Shown in pieces: positions 17,449 through 25,256 of a stretch of DNA of 64,000 bases. Origin of the DNA: Streptomyces sp. A1136 (GTDB lineage: Bacteria; Actinomycetota; Actinomycetes; Streptomycetales; Streptomycetaceae); NCBI RefSeq assembly GCF_004795055.1, contig NZ_SSBJ01000014.1, forward strand, positions 62,001 to 126,000, given 5' to 3'. The translations under genes and the position numbers were made by a program. Numbering within the stretch: the first letter of the stretch is position 1; every line of letters begins with the position of its first letter. The notes beneath the pieces are model-generated. The model saw nothing but the letters and a program-made list of their open reading frames with translations, was not told the DNA's origin and made no database searches.

Positions 17449-18606
17449 TCAGCTCAGTCGTGGTGGGACCCAGGCGTGGTGCCGAAGGATCATGCGGGCT
17501 GCGGCGCGGGAGGGGGTCAGCCGCATCGCCGTGTTGCGCAGGGTGACTGCCAGTGGGTGGGCGAGCTGCTGGCCCATCCGCCCGGCCTGCCGCGCGGCCC
17601 GCGCGACGGCCTGGCTGCGCGGGCGGCGCTCGGCGTCGTACCGGGCGAGCGCGGCTTCGACGGTGGGCTCGGTGGCTAGCGCGGCGGCCAGGGTGACTGC
17701 GTCCTCCAGCGCCTGACAGGCGCCCTGTCCGAGGTTGGGGGTCATCGCGTGTGCCGCGTCACCGAGCAGCGCGATCCGGCCGACCGTGTACGAGGGGAGC
17801 GGCGTGCGGATTTCCCTGACGTCGTGGTGCAGCACGGCGGCGGGCCGGGTCGCGTCGAGCAGCGCCCGAATCGGGTCGTGCCAGTCTTGGAACCGTCGGC
17901 GCAGTTCGGCCAGCGGGTCGGGGAACCGCGTCCCGGCGGGCAGGTTGAGGACGGCGTGCCACTCGGCTCGTCCGTCACGAAAGGCGATGTGCCCGAACTC
18001 GGCCCCCCGCCCCCAGGTCAGCTCGAAGTCGGTGCTCAGTTCGACCGCCTGCTCGGTGATGGCGCGCAGCACCGTCGAGCCGCTGTAGACCGGGCCGGGG
18101 TGGGCTGGGAAGAGGAGGCCGCGTACCTTGCTGCCGATGCCGTCGGCCGCCACCACCAAATCGGCGTCCAGGACCTTGTCGCCGCAGCGGACTCGAACCG
18201 TCCCCGGGGCGATCTGCCCGACCAAGCTCGCCTCGGAGCCGATAAGCAGTGCCTCAGCGGGCAGCGCCTCGCAAAGCAGCCGGTGCAAGGTGGAGCGGGG
18301 GATGCCCATGATCGGCGTGCCCACCGCCTTCTCGAGTACCGCGCCGTCCATCCGGACCAGCCGGGCCCCCTCTGGCGTGCGGGTGCCGCCGCTGTACTGG
18401 CCTCGCGAGGCGTCCCGTACCGCCTCGCCGACGCCGAGTTCGTCAAGTGCGCGCAGGCCGTTGGCTGCCAGTGAGATGCCCGCCCCCGCGTCCTCAAGCG
18501 TGGGCGCGCGCTCGACGACCGTCACTTCCCATCCGATGCGGCGCAGGCCGATCGCGGCGGCGAGCCCGCCGATACCCCCTCCGACCACAACTGCCGTCTT
18601 GCCCAT
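17449..18606 (-). CDS. FAD-dependent aromatic hydroxylase/monooxygenase
   Basis: A 385-residue class A flavin monooxygenase. VVVGGGIGGLAAAIGLRR is the Rossmann FAD motif at the N-terminus, VVAADGIGSKVR carries the DG motif near residue 155, and IALLGDAAHAMTPNLGQG the GD motif near residue 275. Its closest types hydroxylate small aromatics such as salicylate or 3-hydroxybenzoate with NAD(P)H and O2. The gene is divergent from a TetR gene, and two operator-like repeats lie between them, so the TetR product probably represses it. The substrate cannot be told from sequence alone. Confidence 0.85.
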   Translation of the reverse strand: MGKTAVVVGGGIGGLAAAIGLRRIGWEVTVVERAPTLEDAGAGISLAANGLRALDELGVGEAVRDASRGQYSGGTRTPEGARLVRMDGAVLEKAVGTPIMGIPRSTLHRLLCEALPAEALLIGSEASLVGQIAPGTVRVRCGDKVLDADLVVAADGIGSKVRGLLFPAHPGPVYSGSTVLRAITEQAVELSTDFELTWGRGAEFGHIAFRDGRAEWHAVLNLPAGTRFPDPLAELRRRFQDWHDPIRALLDATRPAAVLHHDVREIRTPLPSYTVGRIALLGDAAHAMTPNLGQGACQALEDAVTLAAALATEPTVEAALARYDAERRPRSQAVARAARQAGRMGQQLAHPLAVTLRNTAMRLTPSRAAARMILRHHAWVPPRLS

Positions 18607-18620
18607 GCCGACCCCCAGAG

Positions 18621-18672
18621 TTTCTACACCTGTAGAAGGATGACCCTATCGGAGGCTCTACAGGTGTAGAAA
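18621..18672. promoter_or_regulatory. Paired TetR operators in the divergent promoter
   Basis: TTTCTACACCTGTAGA at 18621-18636 and its exact reverse complement at 18657-18672 are separated by 20 bp. Each half is itself nearly palindromic (TTCTAC...GTAGAA). The first lies 15 bp upstream of the monooxygenase ATG, the second ends 6 bp before the TetR ATG. One repressor could therefore control both genes. Confidence 0.8.
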
Positions 18673-18678
18673 GGGGCC

Positions 18679-19236
18679 ATGGCTTCGGATCGACGCACCC
18701 TCCTCGCAGACGCGGCTCTCGACGTACTCGCCGACGAAGGGGTCCGCGGCCTGACCCACCGGGCGGTCGACCGCAGAGCGGCCCTGCCGCCCGGCACCAC
18801 GTCGGCGTACTTTCGCACCCGGGCCGCGCTGCTCACTGGTCTCGTCACCCGGCTGGTCCAACTCGACCAGGAGGAACTGCACACGATGGCCGAGCAACTC
18901 CCGCCCATTCTCACGGCCGAGGAACTCGTCGCCGGCATGGTGGTGCTCACCCGTCAGCGGCTCACCGGCGAAGGGCGCCGCCGCTCGCTCGCCCGTTACG
19001 CCTGTGCCGTCGAGAGCGTGCGGGACCCCGAGCTGCGCGAGATTCTCGTCCCCCGCGAGAACGCCGGCCGCGAGGCCGTCCGACTGTTCCTCGCCGGTCA
19101 GGGCGTGACGGATGTCGAGAACCGCACCCACACCCTGCTGACCTGTGTCGACGGGCTGATCTTCGACCGGCTGGTGTGCGGCGGCGAAGTACCGCGCGAG
19201 CCTCTCGAAGGCCTTGTCGCCGCAGCCCTGCGGTAG
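18679..19236 (+). CDS. TetR-family repressor of the adjacent monooxygenase gene
   Basis: A 185-residue TetR protein. The N-terminal helix-turn-helix is GVRGLTHRAVDRRAALPPGTTSAYF, and the rest is a helical ligand-binding domain. AAAGGGG stands just before the ATG and overlaps the second operator, so binding would also hinder translation initiation or transcription of its own gene. The divergent arrangement with an FAD monooxygenase is common for aromatic-responsive TetR pairs. The inducer is unknown. Confidence 0.85.
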   Translation: MASDRRTLLADAALDVLADEGVRGLTHRAVDRRAALPPGTTSAYFRTRAALLTGLVTRLVQLDQEELHTMAEQLPPILTAEELVAGMVVLTRQRLTGEGRRRSLARYACAVESVRDPELREILVPRENAGREAVRLFLAGQGVTDVENRTHTLLTCVDGLIFDRLVCGGEVPREPLEGLVAAALR

Positions 19237-19425
19237 GGCCCGGCCGCCCACGACCCGGCCTGAGCCCGGAAACCACGCCTCCGCCACATACAAGCGCTCG
19301 GCGTCCGGCTCGCACTAGGCTCCGCCATGCAAATGCCCTGGGTCTCGGGCGGGGTGGCGCCGGCGAGTGGGCGGGCCCCGTCGGAGGCCGGGCTGGTACG
19401 AGATGACCCACCGGGGGCGGATGCC

Positions 19426-19842
19426 GTGCAGGACTCCGTCGAGCAAGGGCTTCGCGACGCGATCGCCGAAGCGGACTCTTCCGACTGGTCCGTCAGGGCC
19501 GCCGCCGGCCGACGGCCGGCGGCGGCGCCTCGGATCGGGGGCGTGGCCGAAGTCCTGCACCGTCTGCTGCCGGACACCCAGGACACCGGGGTGACCTCCG
19601 ATACCGCCGTCGCACTGCCGGCTCGGAGGGACCCGGCCGGGCTGCGTGCGGTGCTTGCGGCCCGGGCGGTCGCGTGCGACGTGGGAACGGCCGATCAACT
19701 CGAAGCGGAACTTGACGGCGACCCACGCCGGACGACCGGACAGGGTGGCGACGAGCTGGTCGCGCAGCTTCGGGCCCTGGCTTCGGATACGAACCCCGAG
19801 GTTCGCGACGAGGCCAGGTTGCGACTCCCACGCCTGCGCTGA
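19426..19842 (+). CDS. HEAT-repeat-like hypothetical protein
   Basis: A predicted 138-residue helical protein. GLRDAIAEADSSDWSVRAAAGRR and ALASDTNPEVRDEARLRLPRL look like HEAT-type helix pairs found in small Streptomyces proteins that often sit beside regulators. Starts are uncertain: I chose GTG at 19426 with GGGGGCGG upstream, but ATG at 19327 would add 33 residues of poor quality. Several expected Leu positions are Pro, so the protein may be drifting. The stop is followed 8 bp later by a 46-bp palindrome. Confidence 0.5.
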   Translation: MQDSVEQGLRDAIAEADSSDWSVRAAAGRRPAAAPRIGGVAEVLHRLLPDTQDTGVTSDTAVALPARRDPAGLRAVLAARAVACDVGTADQLEAELDGDPRRTTGQGGDELVAQLRALASDTNPEVRDEARLRLPRLR

Positions 19843-19849
19843 CCCGTAC

Positions 19850-19895
19850 GACGAGGGGCCGACTTTTGTCCGCGGACAAAAGTCGGCCCCTCGTC
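19850..19895. repeat. parS: 46-bp perfect palindrome containing the 24-bp parS-like core
   Basis: The 24-bp element (19861-19884) is extended on both sides by GACGAGGGGCC and its complement, giving 23 bp against 23 bp with no mismatch and no loop. It lies 8 bp after the HEAT-like gene, so it may also act as a terminator. It is the only copy found away from parB. Confidence 0.8.
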
Positions 19896-20000
19896 AGGTG
19901 TTCGCGCCTTGAGGCAGAGTCTCGGCTGGGCCGGCCGCCGGGCGGGTCCGAGTCGTCCGGGCGGCGCTTGCCGGCCGGACCCCACGAGAGGAAGAAAACG

Positions 20001-20456
20001 TTGGACATCATGGTGGACGACCTGTCGGGCCCGGAGATGGTCCTGTTCCTCGAAGCCCACGTCAGGCAGATGCAGGCCATCACGCCTGCGGGCAGCAAGC
20101 ACGCCCTCGATCTCGACGGGCTGCGGAGCCCCGCCATGACGGTCTGGTCGGTCTCCGACGGGGGGACGTTGGTGGGCTGCGGCGCCATCAAGCGGCTGGA
20201 CGCGGAACACGCGGAGCTGAAGTCGATGCGCACCCGACCGTCACGGACGAGGAGCGGGGTCGCGTCCCGACTTCTGGGGCACATCGTCGGTGAGGCGCGG
20301 GGCATGGGCTTCAGCCGGCTGAGTCTGGAGACGGGCTCCTCCGCCTTCTTCCTGCCGGCGCGCAGGCTCTACGAGAAGTTCGGCTTCCGGGAGTGTGCGC
20401 CGTTCGCGGACTACCGGCCCGACCCGAACAGCACGTTCATGACGAGGGAGCTCTGA
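20001..20456 (+). CDS. GNAT-family N-acetyltransferase
   Basis: A GNAT protein of about 151 residues. GVASRLLGHIVGEARGMGF is the acetyl-CoA-binding loop and helix, and SSAFFLPARRLYEKFGFREC is the C-terminal strand-helix typical of small-molecule acetyltransferases. I chose TTG at 20001, preceded by AGAGGAAG; an ATG four codons later (20010 is out of register, so the next in-frame option is the nearby GTG) is less well placed. The substrate is unknown. It is the last gene before the origin-like region. Confidence 0.75.
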   Translation: MDIMVDDLSGPEMVLFLEAHVRQMQAITPAGSKHALDLDGLRSPAMTVWSVSDGGTLVGCGAIKRLDAEHAELKSMRTRPSRTRSGVASRLLGHIVGEARGMGFSRLSLETGSSAFFLPARRLYEKFGFRECAPFADYRPDPNSTFMTREL

Positions 20457-20733
20457 GGGACTCTCGCTGCGGGTGGGCGTGGGCCGCGGGGGAGGGGACC
20501 GCGGGGCCGGCCGAGAAGCGCATGTGCCGGGAGAGGGTGAGCCGCTGGCGCAGTGGCTTCGCCGCGGCAGCCCGAGGTCGTCCAGGGCGCTCCCGTGTCC
20601 CTGCGCACGGCGCCGACGGGCTCCCGGCCCCAGGGTCTCAAGGCGGATCGGGGTCGGGCCGCCCGAACGTGCGCGGGGGGAGGGGTTCGGGGGGCGAGCC
20701 CCCCGTCCCCTGTCCCCCTGTCCCCGGACAGGT

Positions 20734-21342
20734 ACTGAAGGTCCCTCTCACAGCTTCGGTCCCTGGTCCTTCAGTCACTGCATAAACCTGCAGGTCAACG
20801 GCCCGGCCTCGGCTCGACAGGGACCGAAGGGACTCAAATCTCTAGTTATGAGCCAGATATGCAATACCTAGATCCTTTACGCGCCCGCGCATACACACAC
20901 GCACGTAAAGGCCGGAAGTAGTCACTTTGAGTCCCTTTGGTCCCTGTCGGTCCCTGTGCACCGCTGTGACCTGCATCTTTGTCCAGGGACTGAAGCGTCA
21001 GGGACCGAACGCCCCTCCAGCCCCTCGGTACCTGTGCTGTCGGTTGCCGTCGGTCTCCCGGCGGGAAGCAGTGGCTGTCCTTCTGGGACGGCCGTCGTGC
21101 CCGCCTTGAGGCCCGGTGGAGGCGTGGGGGCCACCGGCCGGGGACTAACTGCCCGCGACACGCCCGGGGATGGGCCGGAAATCGCCGGAAACTCCCCGGG
21201 GCGGAGGAGCCTGGGGCCTCAGGGACGGAGGGACTGAAGGGACTCAAATTCGAATAGAGGAGTGATCCACACCGGACGTGGGGGTTTCCCTGGGGTAATC
21301 TCCGCGATAGTGAATCTTCAGTCCCTCTGGTCCCTCCGAAGC
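20734..21342. repeat. Iteron-rich origin-like region
   Basis: The motif GGGACCGAAGGGACTCAAA and variants recur in both orientations. A 23-bp copy at 20816-20838 reappears inverted at 20926-20948 with one mismatch. Other copies are at 20984-21010, 21220-21249 and, inverted, 21310-21338. ACTGAAGG/CCTTCAGT pair at 20734 and 20768. Between the first two copies lies an AT-rich patch (20839-20880) followed by CTTTACG/CGTAAAG arms at 20875 and 20904. The prim-pol and helicase genes follow directly. The layout is that of an iteron-controlled plasmid origin. Confidence 0.7.
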
Positions 21343-21393
21343 ATGGTCCGGGGACAGAGCAGCCGTCTCCGACACCGCGTCAAGGAAGAGCCA

Positions 21394-22482
21394 GTGCTTG
21401 TCCATCCCGAGGGGCCGTCGCAGGGTGTGCGCGGCGGGGGGCCGATGGATGTGGCCGTCTGGCTGGCGGGACGGGGCTACCCCGTCCATCCGCTGGCTCC
21501 GGGTGGCAAGACGCCCGCCGCCAACTGTCGGGACTGCCGGGAGAGCGAGCATGCCCCGGAGGCCTGCCCCTGCCGTGCCGAGCGTCGTTGGTGCCACGGG
21601 TTCCACGCCGCGACCACCGATCTCCGTACGGTGCGGGAATGGTGGCAGACGGAGCCGGACTTCGGGATCGGTGTGGCCTGCGGTGCCGCCGGGCTCGTGG
21701 TCATCGACGTGGACGCGCATTCGGCGCCGCTGCCCGACCGGCAGCGGCTGCTTCCCGGCATCGCCATCGACGACCGGGTCGACCTGACCGGTCTGCGGAG
21801 CGGATTCGACACCTTGGCGCTCCTGGCCGCTCACCGGTCCCGGCCCAACCCGTGCGAGGACGCCTCCACCCTGCGCGTACGCACACCCTCCGGCGGGATG
21901 CACATCTGGTACCGGGCGCCAAAGGACGGGCCGCGGTTCCGGTGCTCCAGCGGGTCGAGTTCCCGGGTCGCACTGGCCTGGCAGGTCGACGTGCGGGCGA
22001 TCGGCGGGTACATCGTGGCGCCTTCCACCCGCACCTCCGCAGGGGTCTACGAGGCGCTGCCCGGCGCGCGGGTCCCGGCGGCCCTCCCGCTGTGGCTGGC
22101 CGCCGAGTTGGTGCGTACGGGGCACGACGGGCAGCCCGTGGCGCCGGCGCCGGCCCGGGCGAAGCGGGCTCCGCGGGGCAGGGGACGACAAGGACAGGGA
22201 TCGGGACAGGGGGATCGGGTGCTGGCGTCGCTGTTGGAGGAAGTGCGTGCCTGCGGACTCAGTCCCTCCGGGACGGCGTTCAGCGAGAAGCTCAACCGGG
22301 CCGCCTTCACCGCCGGTGGACTGGTCGCCGCCGGGCACCTCGTGGAAGAGGAGGGCCGCCGGCTGCTCCTGGAGGCGGCGGACGGGGCTCGCCCGCACCA
22401 GACGCGCCGCAACGTCCTCATCGTCGACGCGGGGTTGCGCGCCGGAAGAGAACGACCGATCCAGCCCAAGGAACGCGCATGA
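21394..22482 (+). CDS. Bifunctional DNA primase/polymerase (prim-pol, AEP type)
   Basis: A predicted 362-residue prim-pol protein. YPVHPLAPGGKTPAA begins the conserved fold. GIGVACGAAGLVVIDVDAH gives the acidic metal-binding DVD motif, and VRTPSGGMHIWYRAP supplies the SGGxH motif. A Cys-rich insert (CRDCRESEHAPEACPC) probably binds zinc. It should make primers for replicon replication together with the helicase. I chose GTG at 21394 with AAGGAAGAG upstream. ATG at 21445 is equally possible and starts closer to the conserved fold. Its stop overlaps the helicase start (ATGA). Confidence 0.85.
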   Translation: MLVHPEGPSQGVRGGGPMDVAVWLAGRGYPVHPLAPGGKTPAANCRDCRESEHAPEACPCRAERRWCHGFHAATTDLRTVREWWQTEPDFGIGVACGAAGLVVIDVDAHSAPLPDRQRLLPGIAIDDRVDLTGLRSGFDTLALLAAHRSRPNPCEDASTLRVRTPSGGMHIWYRAPKDGPRFRCSSGSSSRVALAWQVDVRAIGGYIVAPSTRTSAGVYEALPGARVPAALPLWLAAELVRTGHDGQPVAPAPARAKRAPRGRGRQGQGSGQGDRVLASLLEEVRACGLSPSGTAFSEKLNRAAFTAGGLVAAGHLVEEEGRRLLLEAADGARPHQTRRNVLIVDAGLRAGRERPIQPKERA

Positions 22483-24056
22483 GCGCCGGAAGCACGGGGT
22501 TCGACGCCCAGGCCGCGGCGGAACAGCTCGCGGCGTTCGGCACGGAGGCCGCGACGGCCGGCCCGCGCCTGCCCGCCCAGCAGGCAGGGGCGCAGGCCGT
22601 CGCGGGCGCCGCCGACTTCGTCCAGGCCGGTCTGTTGCACAACCTGACCGACCGGGGAAACGCGAAGCTGTTCGCGCACCTGCACCACGACCGGTTCCGG
22701 CACGTCGAGGGCCTGGGCTGGTACGTGTGGGACGAGTACCGGTGGAAGCGCACGGGCGGCGAGAAGGCCGCGATCTGGGCCGCCGGGGACATGGCCGAGG
22801 AGTTGCCCGTCCACGACCCGCGCGGGGTGTTCACCGACCGGGAGCTGGCCCAGCACCGCAAGCGGGCGATGTCCACCTCCGGCGTGAAGGCCATGCTCAC
22901 GCAGGCCAAGGCCTCGCCGGAGCTCGCACTCGACCCCGACACCCTGGACGGGGACAAGTACGCCCTGTGCACCCCGGCGGGCGTCGTGGACCTGCGCACG
23001 GGCGACCTGCACAAGCCCAACCCCACGCAGGACCTCCACTCGCGCGCCACGCACCTGGCGCCCGAGGCCGTGCCCACGCCGCGCTTCCACCGCTTCCTGG
23101 ACGAGACCTTCGGCGAGGACGACAAGGGCAAGGAGATGATCCACTTCCTGCATCTCCTGCTCGGCTACAGCATCACCGGCGACGTGGGCGGCCAGGTGCT
23201 GCCGTTCCTCTACGGAGTGGGCGCGAACGGGAAGTCGGCGCTGCTCGACGTGGTGATCAAGATCCTCGGGGACTACGCGGACGTGGCGCCCCCCGGCTTC
23301 CTGATGGAGCGCGGCAAGTTCAACGAACATTCGACCGAGCTGACGGAGCTGCACGGCCGGCGGCTCTTCGTCTGCAGCGAGCTCAAGCCCCACGACAAGT
23401 TCGACGAGGCCCGGGTCAAACTGCTCACCGGCGGCGATCGGCTCAAGGCGCGCCGGATGCGGCAGGACTTCTTCAGCTTCGAACCGACGCACAAACTCTG
23501 GCTGCTGGGCAACCACCGACCGGAGGTGGGGACGGGCGGCCATGCCTTCTGGCGCCGTATCCGGCTCATCCCCTTCGAGAAGGTCGTTCCCGACCACCGC
23601 AAGATCGACAACCTCGCCGAGACGCTCGTCCAGGAGGAGGGCCCCGGCATCCTCCACTGGATGATCCAGGGCGCCAAGGCCTACCTCGCCGCCAAACCGG
23701 CCCTGGTGGGGCCCAGCGTGGTCCGTACGGCCACGCAGGCCTACGCCACCACCGAGGACCACATCGGGCGGTTCCTGGCGGAGTGCTGCACCACCGGGAG
23801 CGACTTCGCCGAGCCCCGCGACCTGAAAGTGGAACAGGGCGCCCTCTACCGCGCCTACAGTGCCTGGTGCAGTGATGGGGAGGGCCTGCGGCCCGCGACC
23901 ACGCGCGCGTTCGCCACGCGGATCAGGGCCGAGGTCGGTGTCGCGTCACCGAGTGAGATGTTGCGCTCGAACGGGCAGAAGTTCTATCCCGGGCTGGCGC
24001 TTCTCGCGGACGAGGACCAGTTACCGCGCGAGGCGAACAGGGCAACCACGACGTGA
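22479..24056 (+). CDS. Phage/plasmid P4-type primase-helicase (SF3/D5 family)
   Basis: A 525-residue SF3 helicase of the D5/P4 type. An N-terminal D5-like domain precedes LYGVGANGKSALLDV (Walker A near residue 247), ELHGRRLFVCSELKP (Walker B region) and THKLWLLGNHRP (motif C). A winged-helix C-terminus follows. With the coupled prim-pol it forms a replication-initiation pair. The penultimate segment has a TTA Leu codon at 24021-24023, the rare bldA codon in Streptomyces. No conjugation or integrase gene accompanies it, which favours an autonomous replicon. Confidence 0.9.
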   Translation: MSAGSTGFDAQAAAEQLAAFGTEAATAGPRLPAQQAGAQAVAGAADFVQAGLLHNLTDRGNAKLFAHLHHDRFRHVEGLGWYVWDEYRWKRTGGEKAAIWAAGDMAEELPVHDPRGVFTDRELAQHRKRAMSTSGVKAMLTQAKASPELALDPDTLDGDKYALCTPAGVVDLRTGDLHKPNPTQDLHSRATHLAPEAVPTPRFHRFLDETFGEDDKGKEMIHFLHLLLGYSITGDVGGQVLPFLYGVGANGKSALLDVVIKILGDYADVAPPGFLMERGKFNEHSTELTELHGRRLFVCSELKPHDKFDEARVKLLTGGDRLKARRMRQDFFSFEPTHKLWLLGNHRPEVGTGGHAFWRRIRLIPFEKVVPDHRKIDNLAETLVQEEGPGILHWMIQGAKAYLAAKPALVGPSVVRTATQAYATTEDHIGRFLAECCTTGSDFAEPRDLKVEQGALYRAYSAWCSDGEGLRPATTRAFATRIRAEVGVASPSEMLRSNGQKFYPGLALLADEDQLPREANRATTT

Positions 24057-24236
24057 TCGGCCCATGCGTGCCGCCGCCCCGGGACGGGCATGCCTACGAT
24101 GGACGAGGAACATGAACACATCCACCACCCGGTCGCGCCGCACAGGCGGCGGCTGCATAACGGCACCGGCGCCGCTCGCGGCGCGGTGGAACCAGGGGCC
24201 CCGTCGGGGCGACGTGCATGAGGAGGGACCCACGCC

Positions 24237-24614
24237 ATGAGCTCGCTACTGTCGGCAAGCGATCTCGCCCACGAGGTCAAAGTGGTGTGGCTGGAGAACC
24301 CGGAGCAGCTCGACTACGTCCGCCAGGCCCTCGACAAGACGCCCCGTCGGCGGGGCAAGCCCCGGTACCACCGCGACGGGCGCATGATCGGTTTCACCGA
24401 GCTCGGTGAGACGGCGGAGGCCGATCCCGACAGCGGGCTCCAGAAGCGGCGCGTGTTCTACCTGCTGCCGCACGATCGGGACGCCGAGCCCGACGGGCTG
24501 TACCGCGAAGGGGCGCCCGGCGAGGCGGTGGACCCGCGGACGATCCAGCCCCGGCAGGTCGGGAGGAAGACGGAGCGGTCGCAGCGAGGGCTCTCCGCGC
24601 CCACGGTCGCCTGA
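24237..24614 (+). CDS. Hypothetical plasmid protein
   Basis: A 125-residue soluble protein of unrecognised family. The N-terminal half is mixed alpha/beta (VKVVWLENPEQLDYVRQAL), then a basic stretch (RRRGKPRYHRDGR) and a polar C-terminus without clear structure. AGGAGGG stands about 10 nt before the ATG. It follows the helicase gene after 180 bp and converges on tpg. It may serve in replication, but nothing in the sequence says how. Confidence 0.6.
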   Translation: MSSLLSASDLAHEVKVVWLENPEQLDYVRQALDKTPRRRGKPRYHRDGRMIGFTELGETAEADPDSGLQKRRVFYLLPHDRDAEPDGLYREGAPGEAVDPRTIQPRQVGRKTERSQRGLSAPTVA

Positions 24615-24638
24615 TCCGTCCGCCGCGCAACCATTTCC

Positions 24639-24671
24639 GGTCCCTCAGTGCTCCGCGCGCTCCGAGGGACC
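24639..24671. terminator. Hairpin between convergent genes
   Basis: GGTCCCTC at 24639-24646 pairs with GAGGGACC at 24664-24671 around a 17-nt loop, between the stops of the hypothetical gene and tpg. It uses the same GGGAC element as the iterons, so either function is possible. Confidence 0.5.
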
Positions 24672-24689
24672 TTCGCGGTGCCCGGGGCC

Positions 24690-25250
24690 TCAGAAGGCGA
24701 AGTCGACGTAGTCGATGTCGGTGAACTCGACCAGGAGCCCGGCGGCGCGCCCGCCGTTGTCCTTGAAGTAGATCTCCTGGAGGCCCTCCGCCGCGATGGC
24801 GCGCAGTTCGGCTTCGGTGGCGCCGGCCTCCTGGGCGGTGAAGAGGCGGCTCGCGTACTCCGGTGGCAGGTGCTGGGTGATGCGTCGGATGCGGCCGTCG
24901 TCGGTGGTGCCGGGGGCGGCGGTGAAGCCGAAGCGGGCGCGGGTCTCGATGACGAGGCCGGTGGTGCGGGCGGCCCGGTCGCGGGCGCGCCGGCGGACCA
25001 GGGGCTGCCAACGGCGGCGTACCTCGTCGGCCAGGCGGGTGGCCAGGGCCGGTTTGGGACTCCTGATCTGGTTCTTGACGTAGCGCTCGACCGTGCGCTG
25101 GGAGATGCCGAGCAGGCGCGCGGTTTCCCGGGTGGACCTGAGCTGCTTCACGAGGAAGCGCATCTGGGCGCCCGCGGACCTGGGGATCGGGCGGGTGAAG
25201 TTCTGCTCGTCGGCGCGGACGAGGCTTTCGTCGATCTCGGAGGGGGGCAT
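24690..25250 (-). CDS. tpg: Telomere-protecting terminal protein Tpg
   Basis: A 186-residue terminal protein, close to the usual ~185. FTRPIPRSAGAQMRFLVKQL at the N-terminus, the helix-turn-helix TARLLGISQRTVERYVKNQI, and the C-terminal FTDIDYVDFAF match the Tpg family. Tpg is covalently attached to the 5' ends of Streptomyces linear replicons and primes filling of the recessed telomere ends. AAGGA precedes the ATG. The gene lies 6 bp after tap in the same operon, the standard order. Its presence argues that the molecule is linear. Confidence 0.95.
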   Translation of the reverse strand: MPPSEIDESLVRADEQNFTRPIPRSAGAQMRFLVKQLRSTRETARLLGISQRTVERYVKNQIRSPKPALATRLADEVRRRWQPLVRRRARDRAARTTGLVIETRARFGFTAAPGTTDDGRIRRITQHLPPEYASRLFTAQEAGATEAELRAIAAEGLQEIYFKDNGGRAAGLLVEFTDIDYVDFAF

Positions 25251-25256
25251 GGGTCC

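Noticed and set aside
17003-17716. Frame carrying SADK peptides after parB
   Set aside because: It is the translated duplicate of the parB linker, has no start context and runs antisense into the monooxygenase gene.
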